64,000 bases of DNA from Stenotrophomonas raiganjensis (SeqCode) (GTDB taxonomy: Bacteria > Pseudomonadota > Gammaproteobacteria > Xanthomonadales > Xanthomonadaceae). The translations under genes and the position numbers were made by a program. The notes under the pieces were generated by a model, which did no database searches, had not been told where the DNA came from, and was given only the letters and a program-made list of their open reading frames with translations. Positions 44,598 through 53,277 of this stretch are shown here, in pieces (within the stretch, counting starts at the first letter, position 1; each line of letters begins with the position of its first letter). The stretch lies in assembly GCF_030658505.1 (NCBI RefSeq), contig NZ_JAUTXR010000181.1:1-64000 (forward strand). Reading direction: 5' to 3'.

Positions 44598-45185
44598 ATG
44601 ATGTTCCCGCCTGAACTGCCTGACGCTGACGTCCGCCATCTGTCCGGCTGGCTGCCCGCCGGCACGGCCACTGCGCTGCTGCTGGCCCTGCAGACGGAAG
44701 TCCCTTGGGAAATCCACCGCATCCGCATGTTCGGCAACTGGGTGGATTCTCCGCGGCTGAGCTACTGGATCGGTGATCCGCAGGCGCGCTACCGCTATTC
44801 GGGTGCCGAATTCGTGCCGCACCCGTGGCTGCCTGCGCTGCAGGCCGTGCGCGACCGCCTGGAAACCGAGGGCCTCGACCGCTTCAACAGCGTGCTGCTG
44901 AACCGCTATCGCGGCGGCAGCGACTACATGGGCTGGCACAGCGATGACGAACCCGAGCTGGGGCCGGCCCCCGTCATCGCCTCGCTGAGCCTGGGAGCGT
45001 CACGCCGCTTTCTTCTGCGCCGCCGCGACGATCCGATGCGGAAGGCCGAGTTCCTGCTCGGTCATGGCGATCTGCTGGTGATGGCCGGGCAGACGCAGAG
45101 GTTCTACCAGCACGCGCTACCGAAGATGGCGCGCGTGCAGGGCGAGCGTATCAACCTGACGTTCCGCTGGATTGCGCCACGCTGA
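44598..45185 (+). CDS. alkB: AlkB-type alpha-ketoglutarate-dependent DNA dioxygenase
   Basis: A 195-residue Fe(II)/2-oxoglutarate enzyme that removes alkyl groups from damaged bases. The iron ligands are His114 and Asp116 in WHSDDE and His172 in FYQHALPK; Arg184 and Arg190 in ERINLTFR hold oxoglutarate. LNRYRGGSDYMGWH and ASLSLGASRRFLLR are typical. It resembles the ALKBH2/3-type short bacterial proteins more than E. coli AlkB. It stands alone; an upstream 160-base gap shared with the divergent RgpF gene carries the promoters. Confidence 0.93.
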   Translation: MMFPPELPDADVRHLSGWLPAGTATALLLALQTEVPWEIHRIRMFGNWVDSPRLSYWIGDPQARYRYSGAEFVPHPWLPALQAVRDRLETEGLDRFNSVLLNRYRGGSDYMGWHSDDEPELGPAPVIASLSLGASRRFLLRRRDDPMRKAEFLLGHGDLLVMAGQTQRFYQHALPKMARVQGERINLTFRWIAPR

Positions 45186-45192
45186 TACGGCG

Positions 45193-45211
45193 CCGCCGGG
45201 CCATGCCCGGC
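45193..45211. repeat. SMAG/REP-type palindrome between alkB and the MCE operon
   Basis: CGCCGGGC-CAT-GCCCGGCG at a convergent junction. The GTAG head is missing. Confidence 0.65.
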
Positions 45212-45229
45212 GAGCAAAGCTGGGATGCA

Positions 45230-45871
45230 TCAGCGCTTGGCCGCCACGGTGTCGTTCTGGCCGCTGACCAGCGTCCAGCCCACCACGTCCTGCGCCAGCT
45301 GCTGCAGGCCACGCTCGAACGCGGCGGTCACCGCCGGTACGTCGGTGCTGCCGACCGGCTGCGCCTGGCGGAACGTACGGTCGGCGACCACGCGCTGGTC
45401 GGCGACGTGGATCAGCTTGGCGTTGACCTCGATCACCACCGTCGGCGTCGCTTGGCCCTGATAGTCCGATTCGAAGCGGCGCACGTCAGTGGACAGCTTG
45501 TAGTCGGCGCGGATGCCAGCGGTGCTGCGGGCGACGCCGCGGATGCGGCCGGAGTCCTCGAAGCCACGCAACAAGGTGTCCTCGATCATGTCGGTGGCCG
45601 GCTGTGCCCAGCTGGCGCCCTTGTAGATCTCCATCTGCGACGGTGTCGGCCGCACGTTGATGCGTGGGCTGTCGACCAGGCGCGCGGCGCTGGGCTTGGC
45701 CAGCACCAGCTGCCAGTTGGCCTGCGGCCACGCCGGATCAGCTTTCACCTGTACAGAGGGCGAGTACAGCGTCACCGCCGTCTTTTCGCTGCTGCCAAGG
45801 ATGGAACAACCGCCCAGCAGGCTGACCATCGAAGCAGCCAGCAGCAGGCGCGGAAGGGTGGTCGGGCTCAT
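45230..45871 (-). CDS. ABC-type transport auxiliary lipoprotein (PqiC/MCE-associated)
   Basis: A 213-residue lipoprotein: the signal peptide ends in SLLGGCS with the lipid-modified cysteine near residue 22. The mature part matches the ABC_trans_aux family (VTLYSPSVQVKADP..., ...YKGASWAQPATDMIEDTLLRGFEDSGRI). These proteins sit on the outer membrane and receive lipid from MCE-domain tubes. It is the last gene of the operon and overlaps the MCE gene by ATGA. Confidence 0.9.
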   Translation of the reverse strand: MSPTTLPRLLLAASMVSLLGGCSILGSSEKTAVTLYSPSVQVKADPAWPQANWQLVLAKPSAARLVDSPRINVRPTPSQMEIYKGASWAQPATDMIEDTLLRGFEDSGRIRGVARSTAGIRADYKLSTDVRRFESDYQGQATPTVVIEVNAKLIHVADQRVVADRTFRQAQPVGSTDVPAVTAAFERGLQQLAQDVVGWTLVSGQNDTVAAKR

Positions 45872-46794
45872 TTGGGTTCGAACTCCTTCGGTGCGTCGCG
45901 GCCCAGCAGGTAGCGCGCGGGATTGTTCTCGAGGCGGTCGCTGACCCGGCGCAGATCGCGGATCAGGCCGCGCAGTTCGGTCAGCGTCGGGCCCAGCTGG
46001 CCGAGGCCATCGTTGGCGAAGCTGTTGATCGCGGCGCGGTTCTCGCCGAGGATCGAGTCGGCATTGCCGGCCGCCGAATCGAGCTTGGCCAGGGTGCCGT
46101 CGAGCTTGTCGATGATGCCGGGCAGCTGCTGCACCAGGTTCTTGTCCAGGCGCTCGATGGTGCCGTTGGTGGTCTTCAGCGTGGTGTCCAGGCTGCGCGC
46201 GGCATCGCGCGCGCTGAGCAGCAGCGCCTGCGTGCCCTGGTCGCGGTCGGCCAGGCCGCCGCTGATGGTTTCCAGGTTGGCCAGCGTCGCGTTGATCGAG
46301 GCCACGTTGCGGTCGCTGAGGATCTGGTCCATGCGCTCGACGATGCGGTTGGCGACGTCGGTGATGTTCTGCAGTGCCGACGGCGTGGTCGGAATGATCG
46401 GCGCCGGGTCCTTGTTGACGGTGGTCAGCGCCGGCGACTGTGGCGTGCCGCCGCTGAGCTGGATGATCGAGGGACCGGTGAGGCTGGTGATCGCCAGCTT
46501 GGCGCGGGTATCGGTCTTGACCGGTGTGGTCGAGTTCAGGCGGATGCGCGCGACCACCTGGCGCGGGTCGTCCGGCACCAGGTTCAGTTCGATGATCGAA
46601 CCGACCGCGATGCCGTTGTACTGCACCGGGCTGCCCACCGACAGGCCGGTCACCGCTTCGCGGAAGACCACGCGGTACTCCTGCCAGGTACGGTCGGAGG
46701 AGTACTTGGCGGCCCACAGGCCGAAGGCCAGCAGGGCCAGGCCGGTGATCAGGGTGAACGCGCCGATCAGCACGTAGTTGGCTTTGGTTTCCAT
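45868..46794 (-). CDS. MCE-domain (MlaD-like) periplasmic lipid-binding protein
   Basis: A 308-residue protein anchored by one N-terminal helix (ANYVLIGAFTLITGLALLAFGLW). A single MCE domain (about 40-120) contains FREAVTGLSVGSPVQYNGIAVGSI; a long helical segment (about 150-300) may form a tube or needle as in longer MCE proteins, unlike short MlaD. It carries lipids between membranes, working with the ATPase and permease encoded upstream. Confidence 0.92.
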   Translation of the reverse strand: METKANYVLIGAFTLITGLALLAFGLWAAKYSSDRTWQEYRVVFREAVTGLSVGSPVQYNGIAVGSIIELNLVPDDPRQVVARIRLNSTTPVKTDTRAKLAITSLTGPSIIQLSGGTPQSPALTTVNKDPAPIIPTTPSALQNITDVANRIVERMDQILSDRNVASINATLANLETISGGLADRDQGTQALLLSARDAARSLDTTLKTTNGTIERLDKNLVQQLPGIIDKLDGTLAKLDSAAGNADSILGENRAAINSFANDGLGQLGPTLTELRGLIRDLRRVSDRLENNPARYLLGRDAPKEFEPK

Positions 46795-46797
46795 GGC

Positions 46798-47625
46798 TCA
46801 GGCACTCTCGATCTGTTCGCCACGCGCGGCGCGCGCGCGGGGTCCGTGGAAGTATTCCTGGATCCACGGATGATCCAGTTTCTCGATCTCCGGCAGGGGC
46901 GCGTTGGCCACCACCCTGCGGTCTGCCAGCACGGCGACGCGGTCGCAGATGGCGTACAGGGTGTCCAGGTCGTGGGTGATCAGGAACACGGTCAGCCCCA
47001 GTGCTTCCTGCAGGGTCTTGATCAGGCGGTCGAAGGCGGCCGCACCGATCGGGTCGAGGCCGGCGGTGGGCTCGTCCAGGAACAGCAGCGGCGGATCCAG
47101 CGCCAGCGCGCGGGCCAGGCCGGCGCGCTTGCGCATGCCGCCGGACAGCTGCGAGGGCAGCTTGTTGATCGCATCGGCGGGCAGGCCGGCCAGCTTGACC
47201 TTCAGCAGTGCGAGCTCGTAGTGCCAGCGCTCCGGCAGTTCGCGGTGGTGTTCCTTCAGCGGCACTTGCACGTTCTCGCCCACGGTCAATGAGGAGAACA
47301 GGGCGCCGTCCTGGAACAGCACGCCGGTATTGCGTTCGATGTGCAGGCGGCTCTCGGCATCGTCGGCGCGCGCGTCGCGGCCCAGCACTTCGATCCGGCC
47401 GGCATCGGGCACGCGCAGGCCGAGGATCGAGCGCATCAGCACCGATTTGCCGGTACCCGAACCACCCACCACGCCGAGGATTTCGCCCCGGCGTACGTCC
47501 AGGTCCAGGTCCTCGTGCACGGTCTGGCTGCCGAAGCGGTTGACCAGGCCACGCACGCGGATGGCCAGGTCGTGGCCGTCGTCGTCCTGCATGGGAATTT
47601 CTTCGGGCGTCGGATGCGTGCTCAT
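46798..47625 (-). CDS. Mla/MCE-type ABC transporter ATPase
   Basis: A 275-residue MlaF-like ATPase. Walker A is GGSGTGKS, the signature LSGGMRKRAGLARAL, Walker B LLFLDEPTAGLDP, and the switch histidine ITHDLD. It powers lipid movement by the MlaE-like permease in the inner membrane. It lies one base behind the permease gene and three bases before the MCE gene. Confidence 0.94.
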   Translation of the reverse strand: MSTHPTPEEIPMQDDDGHDLAIRVRGLVNRFGSQTVHEDLDLDVRRGEILGVVGGSGTGKSVLMRSILGLRVPDAGRIEVLGRDARADDAESRLHIERNTGVLFQDGALFSSLTVGENVQVPLKEHHRELPERWHYELALLKVKLAGLPADAINKLPSQLSGGMRKRAGLARALALDPPLLFLDEPTAGLDPIGAAAFDRLIKTLQEALGLTVFLITHDLDTLYAICDRVAVLADRRVVANAPLPEIEKLDHPWIQEYFHGPRARAARGEQIESA

Positions 47626-47626
47626 G

Positions 47627-48748
47627 TCACCAGTCCATGTGCATGAACCACAACGCCGCGAAGGCGTCGATGATGATCACCAGCGAGATCGTCTGCACCA
47701 CGCTGGAGGTGGTGCGTTCGCCGACCGACTGCGCCGTGCCTTCCACCTTCAGGCCTTCCAGGCAGCCGATCAGGCCGATCACCAGTGCGAACACCGGTGC
47801 CTTCGACAGGCCGACCAGCATGTGCCGTACTTCCATCGTCTCGTGCATGCGCGCGATGTACATCTGCGGCGGGATGTCGAGGTCGAACGCGCCGACGGTG
47901 ATGCCGCCGGCCAGGCCGGCCACCATCGCAATGAACGTCAGCAGCGGCAGCGTGACCAGCAGTGCCAGCAGCCGTGGCAGCACCAGCAGGTCGATCGGGT
48001 CCAGGCCCAGTGTGCGCATCGCATCGATTTCCTCGCGCGCCTTCATCGCACCGATCTGTGCAGTGAACGCACTGGCGGTGCGGCCGGCCAGCACGATTGC
48101 GGTCAGCAGCACGGCGAATTCGCGCAGGAAGGCGATGTTGACCAGTTCGACCACATAGATCTCGGCGCCGAAGTCGCGCAGGATGGTCGAGCCAAGGAAG
48201 GCGATCACTGCGCCGACCAGGTAGGACAGCAGTGCCACCAGCGGCACCGCATCCAGCCCGACCTGCTCCATCTGGTGCACCGTGGCGGTCATCCGGAAGC
48301 GGCGCGGTTCCTTGACCAGGCGCGCCGCCTTGACCAGGTTCTCGCCGAGGAAACTGCACAGCGCCTTGATGTTGTGGCCGGTGGCGTGGACGCTGACGCC
48401 CAGCCGCTCCAGCGCCGCCAGCACGCCGAAGTCGCGCTTGGGCTTGGGCCGGTCGTCAGCGACTTCCTCGATGGTGCACACCAGCGCCTGGTGGTCCGGG
48501 CGGAACGTCAGTGCGTCTTCGCCAAGGTCGGCGCGATGCGCCACGCGCAGCACCTGCAGCACGCCGGCTGAATCCATCTTCTCGATGGCGGTGGCATCGA
48601 TGCCGGTCAGCTTTTCGGGAACGCCGCGCAGGACTTCGGCCGCGGCCAGCGCGGTCTTCAAGGTCCAGGTGCCGGACAGGCGGATCAGGCCCGGGTCATG
48701 GGCATCCTGTTCGAGCTGGGGGGCGTGGTTCGGGGTCACTTGGGCCAT
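47627..48748 (-). CDS. MlaE-type permease fused to an N-terminal STAS domain
   Basis: A 373-residue inner-membrane protein. Residues about 1-110 form a STAS domain (GTWTLKTALAA...GIDATAIEKMDSAGVLQVLR), the part that is the separate protein MlaB in E. coli. The MlaE domain follows with about five helices and the GRTASAFTAQIGAMKAREEIDAMRTLGLDP coupling segment. The ATG at 48748 starts the STAS domain directly; an in-frame start far upstream lies inside the divergent gene region. First gene of the four-gene operon; no mlaC homologue is adjacent. Confidence 0.92.
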   Translation of the reverse strand: MAQVTPNHAPQLEQDAHDPGLIRLSGTWTLKTALAAAEVLRGVPEKLTGIDATAIEKMDSAGVLQVLRVAHRADLGEDALTFRPDHQALVCTIEEVADDRPKPKRDFGVLAALERLGVSVHATGHNIKALCSFLGENLVKAARLVKEPRRFRMTATVHQMEQVGLDAVPLVALLSYLVGAVIAFLGSTILRDFGAEIYVVELVNIAFLREFAVLLTAIVLAGRTASAFTAQIGAMKAREEIDAMRTLGLDPIDLLVLPRLLALLVTLPLLTFIAMVAGLAGGITVGAFDLDIPPQMYIARMHETMEVRHMLVGLSKAPVFALVIGLIGCLEGLKVEGTAQSVGERTTSSVVQTISLVIIIDAFAALWFMHMDW

Positions 48749-48840
48749 TCGGGTCGCAGCATAACCGTTCTGTCCTGGGCATCGCGTCGAACTCGGATGA
48801 ATTTCTCCGGTAAGGCCCAGCCTAGGTAATACTACGGCGC

Positions 48841-50100
48841 ATGTCCGCAGACGCTCACACGATCCCCACGCCCCAGGCCACCTACGCGCAGCGCGTGGCC
48901 TTCGTTTCCGAGATCGCCGGACGCCTGCACAGCTATGGCACAACGGCCCAGCGCCTGGAAACCGCTGTGGTGGCACTGGCGCGCCAGCTCGACCTGGATT
49001 GTGAACCGTGGTCGAATCCCACCGGTATCATCCTCAGTTTCAGCGACCCGGCACAGGCGATCGGCTCCAGCGACATCACCCGCGTGATCCGCCTGGCACC
49101 CGGTGAGAATGACCTGCACAAGCTCAGCGTCGCCGACCATATCGCCGAGGAAGTCGCCAATGGGCGGATGAGCATCGCCCAGGGCCACACCGCGCTGCGC
49201 CAGCTGGACAAGGATCCGGGCCGGCGCGGCAAGCTGCGCACCATCCTTTCATTCACCCTGGGCGCGGCCGGCGTCGCCGGCATGTGGAAGCTGCCGTGGC
49301 TGGACATCGCCACCGCTGGCGTCATCGGCCTGATGATCGGCCTGCTCGGCATGGTGACCGATCGCCGCCCGGCCACCCGCGAAGCCGCCGAGGCACTGGC
49401 CGCGCTGCTGGCCGGCATGGTCGCCACCCTGGTGGCGTCGTTCATCGGCGCGCTCAATCTCAACACGGTGATCATTGCATCGCTGGTGGTGCTGCTGCCA
49501 GGCATGTCGTTGACCAACGCCGTCAACGAGCTGGCCAGCCAGCACTGGGTGTCGGGGACCGCGCGCTTCGCCGGTGCGCTGACCACCATCATGAAGCTCA
49601 GCGTCGGCGCGATGATCGCGGTGACCCTGGCCGATGTGCTCGGGCTGGACCCGGTGATTCGTGCCACCCGGCCGCAGGGGCCGTGGGTGGAATGGGGCTC
49701 GCTGCTGACCGCGGCGTTCGCCTTCGCGATGCTGTTCAAGGCCAACCGCCGCGATTACCCATGGGTGATCGCCGCCTCGGTGGCCGGTTATGCGATCTCC
49801 AAGTTCGGCGGCCATGCCTGGGGTGCGCCGGCCGGCATCTTCCTGTCGGCAATGCTGCTGACCGCCGGTGGCAATCTGTTCGGTCGCCTGGTCGGGCGCC
49901 CGGGCGCGATCATCCGCTTGCCCGGCATCATCATGATGGTGCCCGGCAGCACCAGCCTGCGTGGCGTGCTCACCCTGGTCCAGCAGCAGGACGTGGGCGC
50001 CGGCCAGAGCGTGTTCCTCACCGTGCTCAATGTGGTGATGGCGCTGGTCGCGGGCCTGCTGTTCGGCAACCTGCTGATGCCGGCACGCAAAACCCTGTAG
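48841..50100 (+). CDS. ThrE-type threonine/serine exporter family protein
   Basis: A 419-residue inner-membrane protein combining the two ThrE halves: an N-terminal soluble region (about 1-125) and roughly ten helices. VSEIAGRLHSYGTTAQRLE opens the family domain, LLPGMSLTNAVNELASQHWVSG is the conserved cytoplasmic loop, and PGIIMMVPGSTSLRG ends the second domain. It probably exports small neutral amino acids. A possible -10 (TAATAC) lies only nine bases before the ATG, so the mRNA may have almost no leader. Confidence 0.85.
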   Translation: MSADAHTIPTPQATYAQRVAFVSEIAGRLHSYGTTAQRLETAVVALARQLDLDCEPWSNPTGIILSFSDPAQAIGSSDITRVIRLAPGENDLHKLSVADHIAEEVANGRMSIAQGHTALRQLDKDPGRRGKLRTILSFTLGAAGVAGMWKLPWLDIATAGVIGLMIGLLGMVTDRRPATREAAEALAALLAGMVATLVASFIGALNLNTVIIASLVVLLPGMSLTNAVNELASQHWVSGTARFAGALTTIMKLSVGAMIAVTLADVLGLDPVIRATRPQGPWVEWGSLLTAAFAFAMLFKANRRDYPWVIAASVAGYAISKFGGHAWGAPAGIFLSAMLLTAGGNLFGRLVGRPGAIIRLPGIIMMVPGSTSLRGVLTLVQQQDVGAGQSVFLTVLNVVMALVAGLLFGNLLMPARKTL

Positions 50101-50138
50101 ATGGTGGGTGTGGATCATTGGTCCACATGCCAGACAAA

Positions 50139-50166
50139 AAAGAAGCCGGCTTTCGCCGGCGTCTTT
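50139..50166. terminator. Bidirectional rho-independent terminator
   Basis: AAAGA(A)GCCGGC pairs with GCCGGC(G)TCTTT around TTTC, with an A-run before and T-run after. It ends both the ThrE gene (plus) and the H-NS gene (minus). Confidence 0.85.
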
Positions 50167-50188
50167 CATTCCAACCTGATATTTGGCC

Positions 50189-50572
50189 TTACGCCTTCTT
50201 GATCAGGAAATCTTCCGGCTTCTTGTTGCCCTTGGCGGTCAGCTCGGCCATCCAGCGCGGCTGCTTGCCACGGCCGGTCCAGGTTTCCTTCGGGTTGGCC
50301 GGGTTGCGGTACTTCGGCGCAACCTTGCCCAGCTTGCGGCCGGCGGCCTTGGACGGAGCCTTGGTAGCGGAGGCCACCTTGCGCGCGCGCGGGGCCGGGG
50401 CGTCGCCGAACAATTCCTCGATGGTGTAACCCTCGGTCTTGGCCAGCTTGGTCAGCTGGGCCCGGACCTTGGTGATCGGCCGGCGCTTGGCGACGATGGT
50501 CTGTTGCTTCTTGGCGGTACGGATCAGGGCGCCCAGCTCGCGTGCCGACAGGCCGGTCAGGTCAATGCTCAT
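50189..50572 (-). CDS. H-NS family nucleoid-associated protein
   Basis: A 127-residue basic DNA-binding protein. The N-terminal helix (about 10-60) is the oligomerisation part, a flexible Ala/Lys/Pro linker follows (about 65-85), and the C-terminal domain has KYRNP...ETWTGRGKQPRWM (87-108), the H-NS DNA-binding hook (consensus W-T-G-x-G-x-x-P). Such proteins silence AT-rich acquired DNA, for instance variable surface loci. A very good promoter precedes it and it is a single gene with its own terminator. Confidence 0.93.
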   Translation of the reverse strand: MSIDLTGLSARELGALIRTAKKQQTIVAKRRPITKVRAQLTKLAKTEGYTIEELFGDAPAPRARKVASATKAPSKAAGRKLGKVAPKYRNPANPKETWTGRGKQPRWMAELTAKGNKKPEDFLIKKA

Positions 50573-50633
50573 TTACGGTTACTCCGGAAACTAATGTGTG
50601 GACGGGACGAGCCAGTCCATGGCGTCGGCCGAC

Positions 50634-50662
50634 AGAATAAAGATGAATTAATCAGAGTACAA
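50634..50662 (-). promoter_or_regulatory. Sigma-70 promoter of the H-NS family gene
   Basis: On the minus strand TTGTAC (complement of 50657-50662), a 17-base AT-rich spacer and TATTCT (complement of 50634-50639) give a near-consensus promoter. The leader would be about 55 bases. The high A/T content could also allow self-binding by H-NS. Confidence 0.65.
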
Positions 50663-50760
50663 ATGCAGGCAGGACAGGGCATGGCGACATGCCGGCCGCA
50701 TTGCGTCGATTTTGACCGGATTATGTCCGCTGCAATATCGAATGAAGGATTGGGCGGGAA

Positions 50761-50792
50761 AAAAAAGACCGGGGCGTGCCCCGGTCTTTTTT
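50761..50792. terminator. Strong terminator behind proS
   Basis: AAAAAAGACCGGGGC (50761-50775) pairs perfectly with GCCCCGGTCTTTTTT (50778-50792). It ends the proS transcript on the minus strand and blocks reading from the plus strand. Confidence 0.9.
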
Positions 50793-50796
50793 CCGA

Positions 50797-52500
50797 TCAG
50801 CCCTGCAGGCGCTGCAGCAGGGTGGCCTTGTCCAGGCTCTCGGCTTCGCTGGCGCGGCGCGAGCGATACTCGTAGGTGCCGGCGGCCAGGCCACGTTCGC
50901 TCACCACCACGCGGTGCGGGATGCCGATCAGTTCCATGTCGGCAAACATCGCGCCGGGGCGCAGGCCGCGGTCGTCGAGCGCCGCGTCCAGGCCGGCATC
51001 GCGCAGTTCCTGCAGCAGCCTGGCGGCGGCGTCGGCCACGGCGGCGTCGCCCTTCGGGTTGATCACGCACACCACCACCTGCCAAGGCGCCATCGCGTCC
51101 GGCCAGATGATGCCGGCTTCATCATGGTTCTGTTCGATCGCGGCAGCCACTACGCGCGAAATGCCGATGCCGTAGCAGCCCATCGCCATCACCGCCGCCT
51201 TGCCGTTCTCGTCCAGTACGGTGGCATCCAGCGCTTCAGCGTACTTGCGGCCCAGCTGGAACACGTGGCCGACTTCGATGCCTCGGGCGATTTTCAGCTC
51301 GCCACCGTCCAGTGCGCGGTCACCAGCGCGCACGTTGCGGATGTCGGCCACTTCCGGCTCCGGCAGGTCACGGCCCCAGTTGACGCCGGCCAGGTGGAAA
51401 CCGGCTTCGTTGGCGCCGACGACGAAGTCGGACATGGCGGCCACTTCGCGATCAGCCACCACGCGGATGGCCTTGGCCGGGGCGACCGGGCCGAGGAAGC
51501 CCGGCACGGCGCCCAGATGGTCGGCGATTTCCGCTTCGCTGGCGAAGCGCTGCTCGTCCAGGCCGGCGACCTTGGCCAGCTTGATCTCGTTGACCTCGTG
51601 GTCACCGCGCACCAGCACCAGCACGAACTGCTGTGCCTCGCCTTCACCGGCGATCAGCGCCACCGACTTCACCGTGCGCTGCAGGGCAATGCCGAGCAGG
51701 GCCGCGACGTCTTCGCAGGTCTTCTGGGTGGGCGTGTCGACCTTGCGCATCGCTTCGCTGGCGGCCGCACGGGGTGCCGGATCGGCGGCGATCGCCGCTT
51801 CCATGTTCGCGGCGTAGTCCGAGCCGGTGGAGAACACCAACGCGTCTTCGCCGGAATCGGCGATCACGTGGAATTCCTGCGAGGCGTCACCGCCGATCGC
51901 GCCGGAGTCGGCCTGCACCATGCGGAAATCCAGGCCGAGGCGGGTGAAGATGCGGCTGTAGGCCGACTTCATGTTCTCGTATTCGCGCACCAGGCACTCA
52001 TCGTGCAGGTGGAACGAGTAGGCGTCCTTCATCAGGAACTCACGTGAGCGCATCACGCCGAAGCGCGGACGGATCTCGTCGCGGAACTTGGTCTGCACCT
52101 GGTAGAAGTTCACCGGCAGCTGCTTGTAGCTGGACAGCTCGCTGCGCGCGAAGTCGCAGGCGGCTTCTTCGGCGGTCGGGCTGTAGCAGAACACCTGGTC
52201 CTTGCGGTCCTTGATCTTCAGCAGCTGCGGGCCGAACTTCTGCCAGCGACCGGTCTGCTCCCACAGTTCCTTCGGCTGGATGGTCGGGATCTGGAATTCC
52301 ACGGCACCGGCGCGGTCCATTTCCTCGCGCACGATGCGTTCAACCTTGCGCAGCACGCGCAGGCCCAGCGGCGACCAGGTGTACAGGCCCGATGCCAGCT
52401 TGCGGATCATGCCCGCGCGCAGCATCAGCCGGTGGCTGGTGAGCTCGGCGTCGCTGGGGGTTTCCTTGGTGGTGTGCAGGTGGAACTGGGAGAGGCGCAT
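50797..52500 (-). CDS. proS: Prolyl-tRNA synthetase (bacterial type)
   Basis: A 567-residue class II synthetase. Motif 1 is [23 protein letters not shown] with the proline at the interface, motif 2 [26 protein letters not shown], and motif 3 [13 protein letters not shown]. An editing (INS) domain lies between motifs 2 and 3 (about 220-405), and the anticodon-binding domain is C-terminal (about 460-567). The ATG at 52500 begins [13 protein letters not shown] as in other gammaproteobacteria; upstream codons in the same frame belong to the repeat element. Confidence 0.97.
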   Translation of the reverse strand: MRLSQFHLHTTKETPSDAELTSHRLMLRAGMIRKLASGLYTWSPLGLRVLRKVERIVREEMDRAGAVEFQIPTIQPKELWEQTGRWQKFGPQLLKIKDRKDQVFCYSPTAEEAACDFARSELSSYKQLPVNFYQVQTKFRDEIRPRFGVMRSREFLMKDAYSFHLHDECLVREYENMKSAYSRIFTRLGLDFRMVQADSGAIGGDASQEFHVIADSGEDALVFSTGSDYAANMEAAIAADPAPRAAASEAMRKVDTPTQKTCEDVAALLGIALQRTVKSVALIAGEGEAQQFVLVLVRGDHEVNEIKLAKVAGLDEQRFASEAEIADHLGAVPGFLGPVAPAKAIRVVADREVAAMSDFVVGANEAGFHLAGVNWGRDLPEPEVADIRNVRAGDRALDGGELKIARGIEVGHVFQLGRKYAEALDATVLDENGKAAVMAMGCYGIGISRVVAAAIEQNHDEAGIIWPDAMAPWQVVVCVINPKGDAAVADAAARLLQELRDAGLDAALDDRGLRPGAMFADMELIGIPHRVVVSERGLAAGTYEYRSRRASEAESLDKATLLQRLQG

Positions 52501-52822
52501 CGTCGGCTTCGGATAACGGCAGAGGCGCCTATTCTGCCAGCCCGGCCGGGGGGAGGGGTATCGGCAGGGCTGCGCCCTGCACCCGTCTGAAGCAACGTCA
52601 ACTGCAACGGCAACAGCAAGAACGGGTTTCCTGGGAGATGGCGGGGTGGGTCCGGTTGCGGGGGCGCCGTGAATACGTCCATGTAGGCTCGGTCGCCGCA
52701 TCCATGCGGCTCACGCCCCCGCAACCCGACACCGCCCCGCCAAACCTACAGAAAGCCCAGAGCCGGCTGTTGCCCTTGCTGTTGCCTCTGCGGGTGCAGG
52801 GCTGCAAGCCCTGCCGATAACC
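52501..52822. other. Gap between proS and the DUF4124 gene, mostly repeat
   Basis: About 250 of the 322 bases are the second copy of the compound palindrome; the rest is the short leader of proS. A promoter for proS must lie at 52501-52560, but I see no clear boxes. No coding frame is credible. Confidence 0.65.
52563..52815. repeat. Long compound palindromic element, copy 2
   Basis: Outer arms GGCAGGGCTGCGCCCTGCACC (52563 on) and its inverted counterpart ending 52815 enclose CAACGGCAACAGCAAG and its approximate complement, then a large hairpin (arms 52640-52666 and 52714-52741) and at the tip GCCGCAT-CC-ATGCGGC. It shares arms, inner hairpin sequence and tip with 50-553, but has one hairpin instead of two. 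Confidence 0.82.
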
Positions 52823-53197
52823 TCACTCCGCCGGGCAGTAGGCCTTGATGGCGGCTTCCGCCAATCCCTTCTGCGCGCTGCGCTGTTCCGGGGTCAAGGC
52901 GGTATCGGCCTTGCCGTCGCCATTTGTGTCCTGCATCACCTGGCCGGAGCCTTCCAGCAGGACCAGGTTGGCACGGGCGGTGCTGCACTGCTCCGGCACG
53001 GGGGCGGCCGGGGTTTCGGCGCTGGCCGCGGCCTGCGGGCTGCGGGCCTGTTCGCGGGTCTCGAATTTCCTGCCCGCCGGCGGGGTCTCCGAATACTGGG
53101 TCACGCCATTGGCGTCCTTCCACTTGTAGACCGGGCCAGCCACGGCGTTGGCACTGGCCAACAACAGCAGGCATCCGAGGCAGGACAGGGTACGCAT
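52823..53197 (-). CDS. DUF4124 domain exported protein
   Basis: A 124-residue protein with a signal peptide (MRTLSCLGCLLLLASANAVA) and the short DUF4124 domain just behind it (YKWKDANGVTQYSETPPAG). The rest is a variable helical tail with one late cysteine pair (EQCSTARANL and AYCPAE). Function of the family is unknown; it is periplasmic by its signal. Its 3' end is immediately followed by the long repeat. Confidence 0.85.
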   Translation of the reverse strand: MRTLSCLGCLLLLASANAVAGPVYKWKDANGVTQYSETPPAGRKFETREQARSPQAAASAETPAAPVPEQCSTARANLVLLEGSGQVMQDTNGDGKADTALTPEQRSAQKGLAEAAIKAYCPAE

Positions 53198-53277
53198 GGC
53201 AAACTCCACGGAATGGGCGTAGAACGCCGATTGCAGCATTGGCGCCGAGCACTGGCAAGTCGATTAAACTGGATTCC

